From Stenotrophomonas rhizophila (GTDB taxonomy: Bacteria; Pseudomonadota; Gammaproteobacteria; Xanthomonadales; Xanthomonadaceae): a stretch of DNA of 64,000 bases. Numbering within the stretch: position 1 is the first letter of the stretch; the number at the start of each line of letters is the position of its first letter. Positions 7,661-16,639 of the stretch are shown in pieces. Made by a program: the position numbers and the translations under genes. The notes beneath the pieces are model-generated. The model saw nothing but the letters and a program-made list of their open reading frames with translations. It was not told the DNA's origin and did no database searches. Location: assembly GCF_020857975.1 (NCBI RefSeq), contig NZ_JACWUO010000006.1, forward strand, positions 1 through 64,000, read 5' to 3'.

Positions 7661-10111
7661 TCAGAACGTATACCGCATGCGACCGTAGTAATACGCGCCG
7701 TTGCTGCCGATCGGCGACAGCACGTCATACGGCAGGTTGCCGAAGTAGTGGATGTCTTCGTTGGATGGATCGGAGTAGTTGTCGGTGAGGTTCTGCCCAC
7801 CGATGGCCACGCTCCACTGCGGGGTGATCTTGAACTCCACTTCCGCATCCAGCTGCCATTCGGCGCCATAGGTCTGGCGCGGAATGTAGCCGTCGCCGAA
7901 GTTGAACACGCGGGTCACCCTGCCATAGCGGTTGACCCGGCTGCTCAGCGCCCAGCGGTCGTTGCTCCAGCTGGCGGCCAGCGCGGCGCGGGTACGCGGG
8001 GTGGCGTCGGTGAGGGTATTGGTTTCCTCCACGCCGAACAGCACGTAGTCCGGGTCCAGTGCCAGCAGACTGGCCGGGGTGGCCAGCACGTTCTTCAGCG
8101 TGGTCTTGGTGTAGGCGTAGGTGCCGGTCAGGACCAGCTCGCCATCGCCCAGCGACTGCCGCCAGTTGCTCACCAGTTCGGCGCCGCGGGTGCGGGTGTC
8201 GGCAGCGTTGACGAAGAAGCTGGCGCTTTGCAGGCCGGCCACGCCGAACTGCTGCTGCACGTTGTCGGTGAGGGCGTCGCCGGTGATGCTTTCCGACAAC
8301 GCGATGCGGTCGTCGATGTCGATCTGGAAGAAATCCAGCGACAGGTCGAAGTGCGAGCCGATACGGCTGGTGAAGCCCAGGCTGGTGTTGAGCGACTTCT
8401 CCGGCTTCAGGTTGGACGCGCCCAGGCCACGGGCGATGGGATTGTTGACCGACAGCACCCGGCCCTGCACCAGCTGGCCGGCGGCGTTGTAGCCGGTGGA
8501 GGTGGATTCATAGCCGATCTGGGCCAGCGACGGCGCGCGGAAATTGTTGGAGATGGCGCCGCGCAGCGCAAAGGCCGGGGTGAACTCATAGCGCAGGCCG
8601 AGCTTGCCGGTGAGCTCGCCGCCGAAGTCATCGCTGTGTTCGTAGCGTGCGGCCAGGTCGCTGGAGAAGTGCTCGCCGTACTGGCTGGACAGGCTGGCAT
8701 AGGCGCTGGCCACGTCGCGCGACAGGCTGGTGGCATCCTGCGGGGTCAGCCCGCCACCGGCCTGCGAGCCGGTCGGGCGGTCGGTGAACGGGCCGGCCGC
8801 GTAGCTGTTGGGATCGCCCGGACGGGTCTGGTAGTGGTCGCGGCGTGCTTCCACGCCCAGGCCCAGGCTGTGGGTGGTGTTGTCGCCCTGGTTGAACACC
8901 CGGCCCAGGTCGAGGTTGGCCACGGTCAGTTCGTTGCGGTAGTCGCCGGTCTTGAAGCGGGTCGGGCTGGTCGGGCCCAGCGAGGCGTTGAGCGAATCGC
9001 GCAGGCGGTAGGTGAAGCTGTTGCTGCCGTAATCCAGGCTGGCGTCGTAGTTCCACTCGCCCCATTGCCCCTTCGCGCCGGCCACGGCCTGCACGTCGCG
9101 GTTCTCACCGATGGAAATCGGACGGTAGCCGTTGGGATAGACCTGTGCCCAGTTGGCGTCGCTGTCGGGGTAGCGGAAGTAGTTGGCGCCTTCGCTGTCG
9201 CGCTGGTTGAAGGTGCTGAAGAAATAGAACTTGGAGGTTTCACCGAACGGCAGCTCGGTGTTGATCCAGGCGTTGAGGTCCCGGGTCTTGCCGTCGCCCA
9301 GCACGTAGTTGCGCTTGCCCTGCAGGGCCAGGTTGGTGTCGCTCTGGTCCCACGGCGGGATCTGGTCGAAGCCGGCGCGGTTGGTGCCTTCGTGGTTCTT
9401 CAGCTCCAGGCCCACGCGCAGGAAGCCGCCGTCCTCGCCCAGCCGGGTGCCGACCTTGGCGCTGGCATAGCTGGTCTGGCCGTCGGTGAGGGTACGGTCG
9501 ATCGGCTTGAGGTCGGTGTGGTTGGCGCCGAAGCTGGCTTCGAACGCGCCGCCCTCGGGGGCGTCATCGAGGATCACATTGATCACCCCGGCCACCGCGT
9601 CCGAGCCGTACAACGCGCCGGCGCCGTCGCGCAGCACCTCGATGCGCTTGATCGCGCTGACCGGAATGGCATTGAAGTCGACCGGGGTGGTGCCCTTGCC
9701 GATCTTGCTGTCGGTATTGACCAGCGCGCTGCTGTGGCGGCGCTTGCCGTTGACCAGGACCAGCACCTGGTCGGGCGAGAGCCCGCGCAGCTGCGCGGCG
9801 CGGATGTGGTCGGCGCCGCCGGAGTTGGACTGGCGCGGGAAGTTGAACGAGGGCAGCAGCGCCTGCAGCGCGCTGCCCAGTTCACCGTTGACCACGCCGG
9901 CCTTGCGGATGTCCTCGGCGCTGAGCACGTCCACCGGCGAGGTCGATTCGAGTACGGTGCGGTCCACCGCCCGGGTGCCGGTGACGATCACCGTGTCCAG
10001 CGTGGTGGCCGAGCCGGGCGCGTCCTGCGCAAGTACGCCCTGGGCGAGCAGGGGGGAGGAGAGGACGAGCGCGATGGCAAGGCCAAGGCGCGACGCGGAC
10101 GGACGGGACAT
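7661..10111 (-). CDS. TonB-dependent outer membrane receptor
   Basis: An 816-residue outer membrane receptor. A Sec signal (MSRPSASRLGLAIALVLSS, cleaved after GVLAQ or nearby) is followed by a TonB-box-like start (TLDTVIVTGTR) and a plug domain with QVLVLVNGKRRHSSALV and VLRDGAGALYGSDAVAGVIN. The long beta-barrel ends in YYYGRMRYTF with the terminal aromatic typical of barrel proteins. The substrate is unknown: no transport partner or clear Fur site is adjacent. The second receptor at 30417-32810 is a paralog with a very similar plug. Confidence 0.93.
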   Translation of the reverse strand: MSRPSASRLGLAIALVLSSPLLAQGVLAQDAPGSATTLDTVIVTGTRAVDRTVLESTSPVDVLSAEDIRKAGVVNGELGSALQALLPSFNFPRQSNSGGADHIRAAQLRGLSPDQVLVLVNGKRRHSSALVNTDSKIGKGTTPVDFNAIPVSAIKRIEVLRDGAGALYGSDAVAGVINVILDDAPEGGAFEASFGANHTDLKPIDRTLTDGQTSYASAKVGTRLGEDGGFLRVGLELKNHEGTNRAGFDQIPPWDQSDTNLALQGKRNYVLGDGKTRDLNAWINTELPFGETSKFYFFSTFNQRDSEGANYFRYPDSDANWAQVYPNGYRPISIGENRDVQAVAGAKGQWGEWNYDASLDYGSNSFTYRLRDSLNASLGPTSPTRFKTGDYRNELTVANLDLGRVFNQGDNTTHSLGLGVEARRDHYQTRPGDPNSYAAGPFTDRPTGSQAGGGLTPQDATSLSRDVASAYASLSSQYGEHFSSDLAARYEHSDDFGGELTGKLGLRYEFTPAFALRGAISNNFRAPSLAQIGYESTSTGYNAAGQLVQGRVLSVNNPIARGLGASNLKPEKSLNTSLGFTSRIGSHFDLSLDFFQIDIDDRIALSESITGDALTDNVQQQFGVAGLQSASFFVNAADTRTRGAELVSNWRQSLGDGELVLTGTYAYTKTTLKNVLATPASLLALDPDYVLFGVEETNTLTDATPRTRAALAASWSNDRWALSSRVNRYGRVTRVFNFGDGYIPRQTYGAEWQLDAEVEFKITPQWSVAIGGQNLTDNYSDPSNEDIHYFGNLPYDVLSPIGSNGAYYYGRMRYTF

Positions 10112-10160
10112 GCGGACTCCAGCGGGACGACGAGGGGGGGAGGGGAGGAGAGTTGGTGTT

Positions 10161-10182
10161 GCCGACCAATGGTCGGTACTAC
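10161..10182 (-). repeat. GTAG palindrome in the receptor 5' region
   Basis: Reading on the minus strand, GTAGTACCGACCATTGGTCGG, a GTAG-type palindrome, lies about 50 bp upstream of the receptor start. It probably falls in its untranslated leader or promoter region. Confidence 0.7.
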
Positions 10183-10343
10183 CAATCTATCCGGATGAAG
10201 CGATATATTATCTTGGCGTGACGGCCGATGTGATGCAAGTCCCATCGCCTATGGTCATCAGCAGATAACCGCTGGTGATCCATGCAGGCATGGATGTCCT
10301 GCACCCTTCTTCCCCCGTACGCCTGCTTTCCTGGAGCCTTTCG

Positions 10344-10826
10344 ATGAAGTCCTACGCTGTTCTGTTCGCCCTGGTGCTGGCCGCCAGCGGCTGCGCCACC
10401 GCCGCGCCCACCGCCAAGCCGGCCCCGCCGGCCACGGCCACCGCCACCCTGCAGGGCGATGCCGCCCGCCCGGATGCCGCCGCCGGGTGGGTGCGCAGCG
10501 AGCTGTACTTCGGCGTGGGCGAGGAAAGCGGCGCCTCCGAGCGCAGGCAGACCGACGCGATTACCGACACGCAGTGGCGTGCCTTCCTCGACAAGCAGGT
10601 CACCCCGCGCTTTCCCGACGGGCTGACCGTGTTCGACGCCTATGGCCAGTGGCTGTTCCGCGGCGCGGCCGAGCCCAACCGCCTGCGCACCAAGGTGCTG
10701 GTGGTGCTGCACGAGAACACCCCGCAGCGCCGCGCCGACATCGAAGCGATCCGGCTGGCCTGGAAGCAGGCCACCGGCCACCAGTCGGTACTGTGGGCGC
10801 AGCAGGCGGTTGAAGTATCGTTCTGA
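10344..10826 (+). CDS. DUF3574 domain lipoprotein
   Basis: A 160-residue protein beginning MKSYAVLFALVLAASGCA, a clear lipoprotein signal with an ASGC lipobox. The mature part (VRSELYFGVG, ITDTQWRAFLDKQVTPRFPDG, TVFDAYGQW) matches the pattern of DUF3574 proteins, small envelope proteins of unknown function. I set the start at the ATG that opens the signal peptide; the frame continues upstream without a better start. The next gene begins 35 bp downstream on the same strand, so they may share a transcript. Confidence 0.8.
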   Translation: MKSYAVLFALVLAASGCATAAPTAKPAPPATATATLQGDAARPDAAAGWVRSELYFGVGEESGASERRQTDAITDTQWRAFLDKQVTPRFPDGLTVFDAYGQWLFRGAAEPNRLRTKVLVVLHENTPQRRADIEAIRLAWKQATGHQSVLWAQQAVEVSF

Positions 10827-10861
10827 GCCAGGGCGCCAGGGTGGCGCGGCAGGATGCAGGC

Positions 10862-11740
10862 ATGAACCGGATCGATTCGTTGCGCTATGCGATGCGGGGT
10901 TGGCTGCTGCTGGGCGCGTGTGCGCCGGCGGCCGCAGCGTCGCCCGATGCCGCCCCCGACGCTGCGCTGCAGCTCAGTGTCGCGCCGGGCCAGGCCGCCA
11001 GCGCGCGGGTGCAGCCCGATGGCGGCATCGTGGTGCAGCTGCCGTCGGGCCGGCAGCAGCGCCTGGCCGGGGTGGCCGATGCCGACGGCGCCGCGTGGTT
11101 GAGTGCCGAGGACATCGATTTCGACGGCAGCCCCGAGTTGGTCGCGCGGGCACAGGTGGGCATGGTCAACGAGGCGGTGGCGGTGTACCGCTATGACCCC
11201 GGCCAGCAGCAACTGGTGGCGTTGCGCGCGATCACCCATGGCAACGACCAGTGCGGCAACCTGATGGGCCTGACCGTGGATGCAGGCAACCGCCTGTTGA
11301 GCAGTACCTGCCGCAGTGGGCCGATGTGGTACGTGGACCAGTACCGCTTCGACGGCGCGCGCCTGTACCTGTACCGCGCCGAGCGCATGTTGATGGTGGG
11401 CGACGCACTGGAGGCGTTCGTGCTGGTCAGGCAGACCGCCGAGAGCGGGCCGCTGGCGGTCTGGAGCACGTTCGATGTGGCCGGCAAGGTAGTGGAAACG
11501 GCCATCGCCGATGGTCTGGTGGCGCCGCGTGGCCGCGCGCCCCTGCTGGCGGTCAGTGGCCAGGTGGTGCCGGCGCGGCTGCCGCTGTACGCCAAGCCCG
11601 GTGACACAACGACCCGGCGCTATCTGCTGCAGGATGACCGGGTGGAGCTGCTGGATGAAGCCGATGGCTGGATAAAGGTGCGTTACAACAACCCCCGGCG
11701 CGGCGCGGTGCTGGGCTGGGTGAACGTGCACGGCCGGTAG
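10862..11740 (+). CDS. XAC2610-like periplasmic protein with C-terminal SH3-like segment
   Basis: A 292-residue exported protein (signal MNRIDSLRY...LLLGACAPAAA, with a possible LGAC lipobox). The central part has SAEDIDFDGSPELVARAQVG followed by VYRYDPGQQQLV. This pattern resembles X. citri XAC2610, the periplasmic inhibitor of a lysozyme-like type IV secretion effector, and related FG-GAP-like proteins. The last 60 residues (RRYLLQDDRVELLDEADGWIKVRYN) look like a bacterial SH3 domain, which binds cell wall in other proteins. No lysozyme-like effector gene is adjacent, so an inhibitor role is only a possibility. Its stop codon is the TAG of a GTAG repeat. Confidence 0.6.
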   Translation: MNRIDSLRYAMRGWLLLGACAPAAAASPDAAPDAALQLSVAPGQAASARVQPDGGIVVQLPSGRQQRLAGVADADGAAWLSAEDIDFDGSPELVARAQVGMVNEAVAVYRYDPGQQQLVALRAITHGNDQCGNLMGLTVDAGNRLLSSTCRSGPMWYVDQYRFDGARLYLYRAERMLMVGDALEAFVLVRQTAESGPLAVWSTFDVAGKVVETAIADGLVAPRGRAPLLAVSGQVVPARLPLYAKPGDTTTRRYLLQDDRVELLDEADGWIKVRYNNPRRGAVLGWVNVHGR

Positions 11741-11865
11741 TGCCGGCCGCTGGCCGGCTGCACGCGATGCCAGGGCGGGAAGCCCCGCCCAGGGTGCGCA
11801 TCCATGGCGCCTGGCGACGCCCGGCAGGGTCATCACACGTGCATCCACGCATGGCGTGGATCTAC
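11737..11865. repeat. Two GTAG repeats between XAC2610-like gene and poxB
   Basis: A SMAG copy at 11737-11761 (GTAGTGCCGGCC...GGCCGGC) overlaps the upstream stop codon. A member of a second palindrome class (ATCCACGC/GCGTGGAT ending CTAC) lies at 11841-11865 on the minus strand. The remaining 97 bp before poxB contain a TAGGCT hexamer that may be a -10 element and a GAGGAA ribosome-binding site. Confidence 0.85.
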
Positions 11866-11962
11866 GGCCGGCTGGCTCGATATGCGGTACCGCCGCGCCG
11901 CGCACATCGGTATCACCCGCGCATCGCTAGGCTCGAAGGTCCCGCTTCGAGGAACCCCTGAC

Positions 11963-13684
11963 ATGAGCAAGCGCGTTGCCGAGATCGTGGTTGAAACCCT
12001 GCAGACCGCCGGTGTCCGTCATTGCTACGGCATCGTCGGCGACACCCTCAACTACGTCACCGATGCCATCCACCGCAGCGACATCGCCTGGGTGCACATG
12101 CGCCATGAGGAAGTGGCCGCGTTCGCCGCTGGCGCCGAATCGCTGGTCAGCGGGCGGCTGACTGCCTGCGCCGGCTCGTGCGGGCCGGGCGGGCTGCACT
12201 TCATCAACGGCGTGTTCGAGACCAACCGCAACCGTGCGCCGATGGTGCTGATCGCCAGCCAGGTGGTCACCGCCGAACTGGGCATGGAGTTTCCGCAGGA
12301 GGTCGATTTCAAGGCGGTGTACGCCAGCTGCAGCGTGTTCTGCGAGCAGGTGCACAGCCCGCAGCAGGCGCGCCGGGTGGTGGCGCTGGCCTGCCAGGCC
12401 GCGATCAGCCGGCGCGGGGTGGCGGTGGTGATCCTGCCGGCCGACATCAGCGAGGCGATGGTGGGCGATGATGTGCCGTTCTCGGTGCATTACACCCAGC
12501 CGGTGTTGCGCCCCAGCGATGATGAACTGCAGCGCATCGCTGCGCTGATCGGGCAGGGCAAGCGCATCGGCATCTATGCCGGCGCCGGCTGCGAGCATGC
12601 CCACGATGCGCTGGTGGCACTGGGCGATCGGCTGCAGGCGCCGATCGCGCATACCTCGCGGGCCAAGGATTTCGTCGAGTACGACAACCCCTACAACATG
12701 GGTATGACCGGCATCTTCGGGATCGAATCGGGCTACCACACGCTGATGGCCTGCGACACGCTGTTGCTGCTCGGCGCGGACTTCGCCTGGGGCCAGTACT
12801 ACCCGGACAAGGCCACGTTGATCCAGGTGGACCGCGACGGCAGCCACCTGGGCCGCCGCCACCCGGTGGACCTGGGCGTGGTCGGCGATATCGGGCCGAC
12901 CTTGCAGGCACTGCTGCCGCTGTTGCCGGCGCGCGAGGACCGCAGCTTCCTGGACGAGTGCATCGGCCATCGCGACAAGGCCTTGGCCAAGCGTGCCAGG
13001 GAAGAGGAACCGGGCGAGGGGACGCTGATCCACCCGCAGCACCTGACCGCGCTGATCGACCGCCATGCCAGCGACGATGCGCTGTTCACCGCCGACGGCG
13101 GCTCGCCGATGGTGTGGATCCTGCGCCATATCCGCGCCAATGGCCGCCGCCGCACCCTGACCAGTCTGCTGCACGGCACGATGGCCAACGCCATGCCGCA
13201 GGCGCTGGGCCTGCAGAAGGCCTATCCCGGGCGCCAGGTGATCTCGCTGTCCGGCGACGGCGGCATCGCGATGCTGCTGGGCGACCTGCTCACCGCCGTG
13301 CAGGAGCAGCTGCCGATCAAGGTGGTGGTCTACAACAACAGCTCGCTCAACTTCGTCGAGCTGGAGCAGAAGGTGGAAGGCCTGCTGGATAACTACACCG
13401 GCCTGAAGAACCCCGATTTCGGCCGGCTGGCCGAGGTGATCGGCTTCCATGGGCGCACCGTGACCCATTCGGAGGAGCTGGAGCAGGCGGTAAAGGACTT
13501 CCTGGCCCATCCCGGCCCGGCGCTGCTGGACGTGCATACCAGCCCCACCGAACTGGTGATGCCGCCCCAGGTGGAGGCCAAGCAGGTGGCCGGCACCGCG
13601 CTGTATGCGGCCAAGGCATTGCTGAGCGGGCGGGTGGGCGATGTGCGCGACCTGCTGGCGAACAACTTTTTGAACAAGCCGTAG
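11963..13684 (+). CDS. poxB: Pyruvate dehydrogenase (quinone) / pyruvate oxidase PoxB
   Basis: A thiamine-diphosphate flavoenzyme that decarboxylates pyruvate to acetate and passes electrons to quinone. The product is 573 residues, close to E. coli PoxB. Visible are the N-terminal TPP domain (YGIVGDTLNYV, MRHEEVAAFAAGAES with the catalytic Glu), the CAGSCGPGGLHFINGVFE segment, and the C-terminal TPP-binding motif SGDGGIAMLLGDLL with NNSSLNFVELEQK. A ribosome-binding site GAGGAA precedes the ATG. The stop TAG at 13682-13684 is the start of a SMAG repeat array. Confidence 0.93.
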   Translation: MSKRVAEIVVETLQTAGVRHCYGIVGDTLNYVTDAIHRSDIAWVHMRHEEVAAFAAGAESLVSGRLTACAGSCGPGGLHFINGVFETNRNRAPMVLIASQVVTAELGMEFPQEVDFKAVYASCSVFCEQVHSPQQARRVVALACQAAISRRGVAVVILPADISEAMVGDDVPFSVHYTQPVLRPSDDELQRIAALIGQGKRIGIYAGAGCEHAHDALVALGDRLQAPIAHTSRAKDFVEYDNPYNMGMTGIFGIESGYHTLMACDTLLLLGADFAWGQYYPDKATLIQVDRDGSHLGRRHPVDLGVVGDIGPTLQALLPLLPAREDRSFLDECIGHRDKALAKRAREEEPGEGTLIHPQHLTALIDRHASDDALFTADGGSPMVWILRHIRANGRRRTLTSLLHGTMANAMPQALGLQKAYPGRQVISLSGDGGIAMLLGDLLTAVQEQLPIKVVVYNNSSLNFVELEQKVEGLLDNYTGLKNPDFGRLAEVIGFHGRTVTHSEELEQAVKDFLAHPGPALLDVHTSPTELVMPPQVEAKQVAGTALYAAKALLSGRVGDVRDLLANNFLNKP

Positions 13685-13843
13685 TGCCGGCCGCTGGCCG
13701 GCTCCCGACAGCCCTGAAGCATCCCAGGTTGCCGGCTGCTGGCCGGCTCCCGACAGCCCTGAAGCATCCCAGGGTGCCGGCCGCTGGCCGGCTCCCGACA
13801 GCACCAGAAGCATCCCGTGGAGCCGGCCAGCGGCCGGCACTAC
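13681..13843. repeat. SMAG array: three direct copies at 45-bp period plus one inverted
   Basis: Three GCCGGC-ctg-GCCGGC type copies start at 13685, 13730 and 13775. They are separated by nearly identical spacers (CCCGACAGCCCTGAAGCATC), so the repeat-plus-spacer unit has been duplicated in tandem. A fourth copy lies in the opposite orientation at about 13819-13843, ending CACTAC. About 110 further bases before the permease gene show nothing recognisable. Confidence 0.9.
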
Positions 13844-13952
13844 CGGTGGTGTTCCATCGACGCGTATACCTCCGGCGTTCCATCCATGCGCCTGTTACTG
13901 GCGGCGGTGAGGCCCTACCATCGGCTACCCCCTCCCATGGCAGTGCCCGCGC

Positions 13953-15542
13953 ATGTCCGCCTCCGCTCCTGGCCGCTCCGCACCACCCCGCTGGTTCGTC
14001 GCCGGCGATCTCAATGGCTTCTTCGGCCTGGTGGTCGACAACCTGTCGATCCTGGGCTTCATCGCGATGGCCCTGGTCGGCATCTTCCAGTTCCCGGCGG
14101 ACGTGGTGTTCGGCCGGATGTTCCCGGGCACCGCCTTCGGCGTGCTGGTCGGCAACGTGCTGTACACCTGGATGGCGCGCCGGCTGGCCGCGCGCACCGG
14201 CCGCGACGATGTCACCGCGATGCCGCTGGGCCTGGATGCGCCGACCAGCATCGGCATGGCGCTGCTGGTGCTGGGCCCGGCGTTCCTGGCCTTCAAGGCG
14301 CAGGGGCTGGCCCCGCACGATGCGGCCATCGCCACTTGGCAGCTGGGCATGGCCTCGCTGGTGATCATGGGCGTACTCAAGGTGATCCTGTCGTTCTTCG
14401 GCGAAGCGGTCACCCGCGCGCTGCCGCGGGCGTCGCTGCTGGGCTCGATCGCCGGCATCGCGATCGTGCTGATGGGCTTCCTGCCGCTGCTGGAAACCCT
14501 GCGTTCGCCGATCGTCGGCTTTGTCACCCTTGGCCTGCTGCTGTACGTGCTGATCGCCAAGCGCAAGCTGCCGATCCGCGCGCCGGGCGTGCTGGTCGCC
14601 TTCGTGTTCGGCACGATCCTGTACTACGGGCTGGGTCTGGCCGGGCTGGGTGCACCGGGCTTCAAGGTGCCCGAGTGGGTACCGCCGCAAGTGGTGCTGC
14701 CATGGCCGACGCTGGGCTTCATCGACGGCCTGCCCACGGCGATCACCTACCTGCCGTTGCTGCTGCCGTTCGGCCTGCTGATGGTGGTGGGCGGCATCAA
14801 CGTTTCCGAAAGCGCGCGCGCGGCCGGCGACGACTACCGTACCCGCGACATCCTGCTGGTGGAGGCGGTGGCCACGCTGGTGGCCGGGTTCTGCGGCGGC
14901 GTGGCGCAGACCACCCCGTATATCGGGCAGCCGGCCTACAAGCACATGGGCGCGCGCAGCGGCTACACCTTGCTGACCGGCCTGTTCGTCGGCGTCGGCG
15001 GCATGCTCGGGGTGATTTCCGGGCTGGTGCAGTGGCTGCCGCTGGCGGTGCTGGCGCCGATCATCGTGTACGTGGCCATCGACATCACCACCCAGGCCTT
15101 CCAGGCCACCCCGCGCGAACATGCCGGGGCGATGGTGCTGGGCTTCCTGCCGTCGGTGGCCTACCTGCTGGCGATCAAGGCACCGGGCTGGATCGCGCCG
15201 GAGCAGCTGGCGGCGATGACCTCCACCCTGGATGGCCACGGCCTGCCCGAGCTGGCGGTGATCTTCACCCTGGGCAACGGTTTCATCATCACTTCGATGC
15301 TGTGGATCGCCGCGGTGGTGGCGATGATCGACGGCAGGCTGCTGCGTGCGTCGGCGTTGCTGCTGGTGGCCGCGGCGCTGACCCTGTTCGGCCTGATCCA
15401 CTCGGTGGATCCGCGCGGTGGCATTTACCTGCCGTGGCAGCTGGACGGCCTGCCGAAGATCATCATGTGGCAGTTCGCCGGGGCCTATGTGGCGCTGGCC
15501 GGGTTGTTGGCGTTGTTGTCGCTGCAGAAGCAGGAACGGTGA
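13953..15542 (+). CDS. NCS2-like (xanthine/uracil permease-type) membrane transporter
   Basis: A 529-residue polytopic membrane protein with about a dozen hydrophobic segments. The N-terminal region (RWFVAGDLNGFFGLVVDNLS, VLVGNVLYTWMARRLAARTG, DVTAMPLGLDAPTSIGM) and the later VGGINVSESARAAGDDY and CGGVAQTTPYIGQPAYKHMG segments resemble nucleobase/sulfate-permease-type transporters. No substrate can be assigned. The start is preceded by no strong ribosome-binding site; ATG 13953 precedes a short hydrophilic N-terminus. A GTAG-repeat-filled gap separates it from the convergent GST gene. Confidence 0.65.
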   Translation: MSASAPGRSAPPRWFVAGDLNGFFGLVVDNLSILGFIAMALVGIFQFPADVVFGRMFPGTAFGVLVGNVLYTWMARRLAARTGRDDVTAMPLGLDAPTSIGMALLVLGPAFLAFKAQGLAPHDAAIATWQLGMASLVIMGVLKVILSFFGEAVTRALPRASLLGSIAGIAIVLMGFLPLLETLRSPIVGFVTLGLLLYVLIAKRKLPIRAPGVLVAFVFGTILYYGLGLAGLGAPGFKVPEWVPPQVVLPWPTLGFIDGLPTAITYLPLLLPFGLLMVVGGINVSESARAAGDDYRTRDILLVEAVATLVAGFCGGVAQTTPYIGQPAYKHMGARSGYTLLTGLFVGVGGMLGVISGLVQWLPLAVLAPIIVYVAIDITTQAFQATPREHAGAMVLGFLPSVAYLLAIKAPGWIAPEQLAAMTSTLDGHGLPELAVIFTLGNGFIITSMLWIAAVVAMIDGRLLRASALLLVAAALTLFGLIHSVDPRGGIYLPWQLDGLPKIIMWQFAGAYVALAGLLALLSLQKQER

Positions 15543-15555
15543 CGGACGGCACCGA

Positions 15556-15728
15556 CCAACGGTCGGTGCCTACCCAGGCCCGACGGTAGGTCACGACCGT
15601 TGGTCGTGACCGCAGCGTGCGTCGGTCGTGACCGCAGCGCGCATTGATCGTTGCCCGGTGCCGAATCACGGCAAGGCGATCACGACCAAACCACGGCAAG
15701 GCGATCACGACCAACGGTCGTGATCTAC
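15556..15728. repeat. Cluster of CGACC/GGTCG GTAG palindromes
   Basis: Several copies of a CACGACC-gtt-GGTCGTG palindrome and degenerate halves fill this gap, with GTAG on the plus strand near 15586 and CTAC at 15725-15728 on the other side. A roughly 29-bp stretch (CACGGCAAGGCGATCACGAC) also occurs twice. The last copy supplies the stop codon of the GST gene. Confidence 0.85.
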
Positions 15729-16435
15729 CGGTCGCCGTCCAGTTCCGGGTAATGCCGGAAAATGCCGTTGGTATTGAACGCCACGCGGCGTTCGCTGGCC
15801 AGGTAGGCGGCGATGTTGGGCCGCCGTTCCACCCGCTCCTTGAGCGCATGCAGCAGCGGCAGCGTCGGCCACAGGGCCTGCATGCGGCGGGGGAACATGT
15901 ACTCCAGCCCGCTCAGCAGCTGGAACAGCGACAGATCCACATACGAGTGCTCACGCAGCGGATGGCGCTCGCCGTTGTGGGCGAGCACGCCTTCGAAGTA
16001 ACCGAGGAATTTCGGCAGGCGCTCGCTGCGCATCGTCGCGGCACGTGCCTTGGCTTCGCGTTTCTGGTCCTGGTAGTACTGCGAGGCGGCGATCGGGTGG
16101 TGGGTGTCGTGTACTTCGGCGACCAGGTCGGCGATGGTCAACTGCAGCTGCAGCGCCTGCCGGCGGCGTGAGGCAGCCTCCGGCACCAGGCCAAGTTCCG
16201 GTCCGATCAGGTCCAGGATCGCCGCCACCTGCGCCACTACCTGCTTGCCGGTGCGCACGAATGGCGGCGCGAACGGCTGCAGGCCTTCCACCTTGCCGTC
16301 CAGGTAGGGCTGCATGACCGCATCGCCGTGTACCCGCGCCATGTCGGTGTAGGCGGCCGCGGCATCTTCCAGCGCCAGCCGGATGAACTCGCCGCGCCCC
16401 TGGATGCCGGTCCAGTAATACAGTTCGTAGTGCAT
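15725..16435 (-). CDS. Glutathione S-transferase
   Basis: A 236-residue cytosolic protein. The N-terminal thioredoxin-like half begins MHYELYYWTGIQGRGEFIRL, the pattern of alpha/sigma-type GSTs with an early Tyr. The C-terminal helical half includes YVDLSLFQLLSGLEYMFPR, which matches the conserved DLSLFQ helix seen in this GST group. The substrate is not known. I chose the ATG at 16435 because upstream in-frame sequence lacks GST features. The stop TAG belongs to a GTAG repeat read on the minus strand. Confidence 0.85.
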   Translation of the reverse strand: MHYELYYWTGIQGRGEFIRLALEDAAAAYTDMARVHGDAVMQPYLDGKVEGLQPFAPPFVRTGKQVVAQVAAILDLIGPELGLVPEAASRRRQALQLQLTIADLVAEVHDTHHPIAASQYYQDQKREAKARAATMRSERLPKFLGYFEGVLAHNGERHPLREHSYVDLSLFQLLSGLEYMFPRRMQALWPTLPLLHALKERVERRPNIAAYLASERRVAFNTNGIFRHYPELDGDR

Positions 16436-16563
16436 GCGTGCGCTTCCCGGTCCACCAGCGGCCAGCATCGCCGTCGGGGCGGGAAGCGGGCGTGATCGCG
16501 GCGTCGGGGCGCCGTGCGGTGCACGGCCGGCCTCGCCAGCGGCTGAATGCCATCTCATGGCCC

Positions 16564-16593
16564 CTTGAAACACGCCGGGCTAACCGCATCTGA
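16564..16593 (+). promoter_or_regulatory. Sigma-32 heat-shock promoter of clpB
   Basis: CTTGAAA at 16564-16570, 13 bases, then CCGCATCTGA, compared with the E. coli sigma-32 consensus CTTGAAA-N11-16-CCCCATNTA. The -35 is perfect and the -10 near perfect, and the clpB start lies about 46 bp downstream. Confidence 0.8.
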
Positions 16594-16639
16594 TGGATAG
16601 TGCTGGCCCGGCCAGCGGGTTTCTATCGAGGATCACACC

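Noticed and set aside
4944..7688. A 914-codon plus-strand frame opposite the GH15 and otsB genes
   Set aside because: High-GC antisense shadow: the composition is Val/Ala/Gly/Gln/His-rich with no motif, and the minus-strand genes are well supported.
10112..10343. A Fur box controlling the first TonB receptor
   Set aside because: No stretch close to the 19-bp GATAAT-based Fur consensus was found; iron control cannot be claimed.
13681..13843. Regular repeats with near-equal spacing that look like a small CRISPR array
   Set aside because: The spacers are almost identical, the repeats are SMAG palindromes found all over the window, and no cas gene is present.
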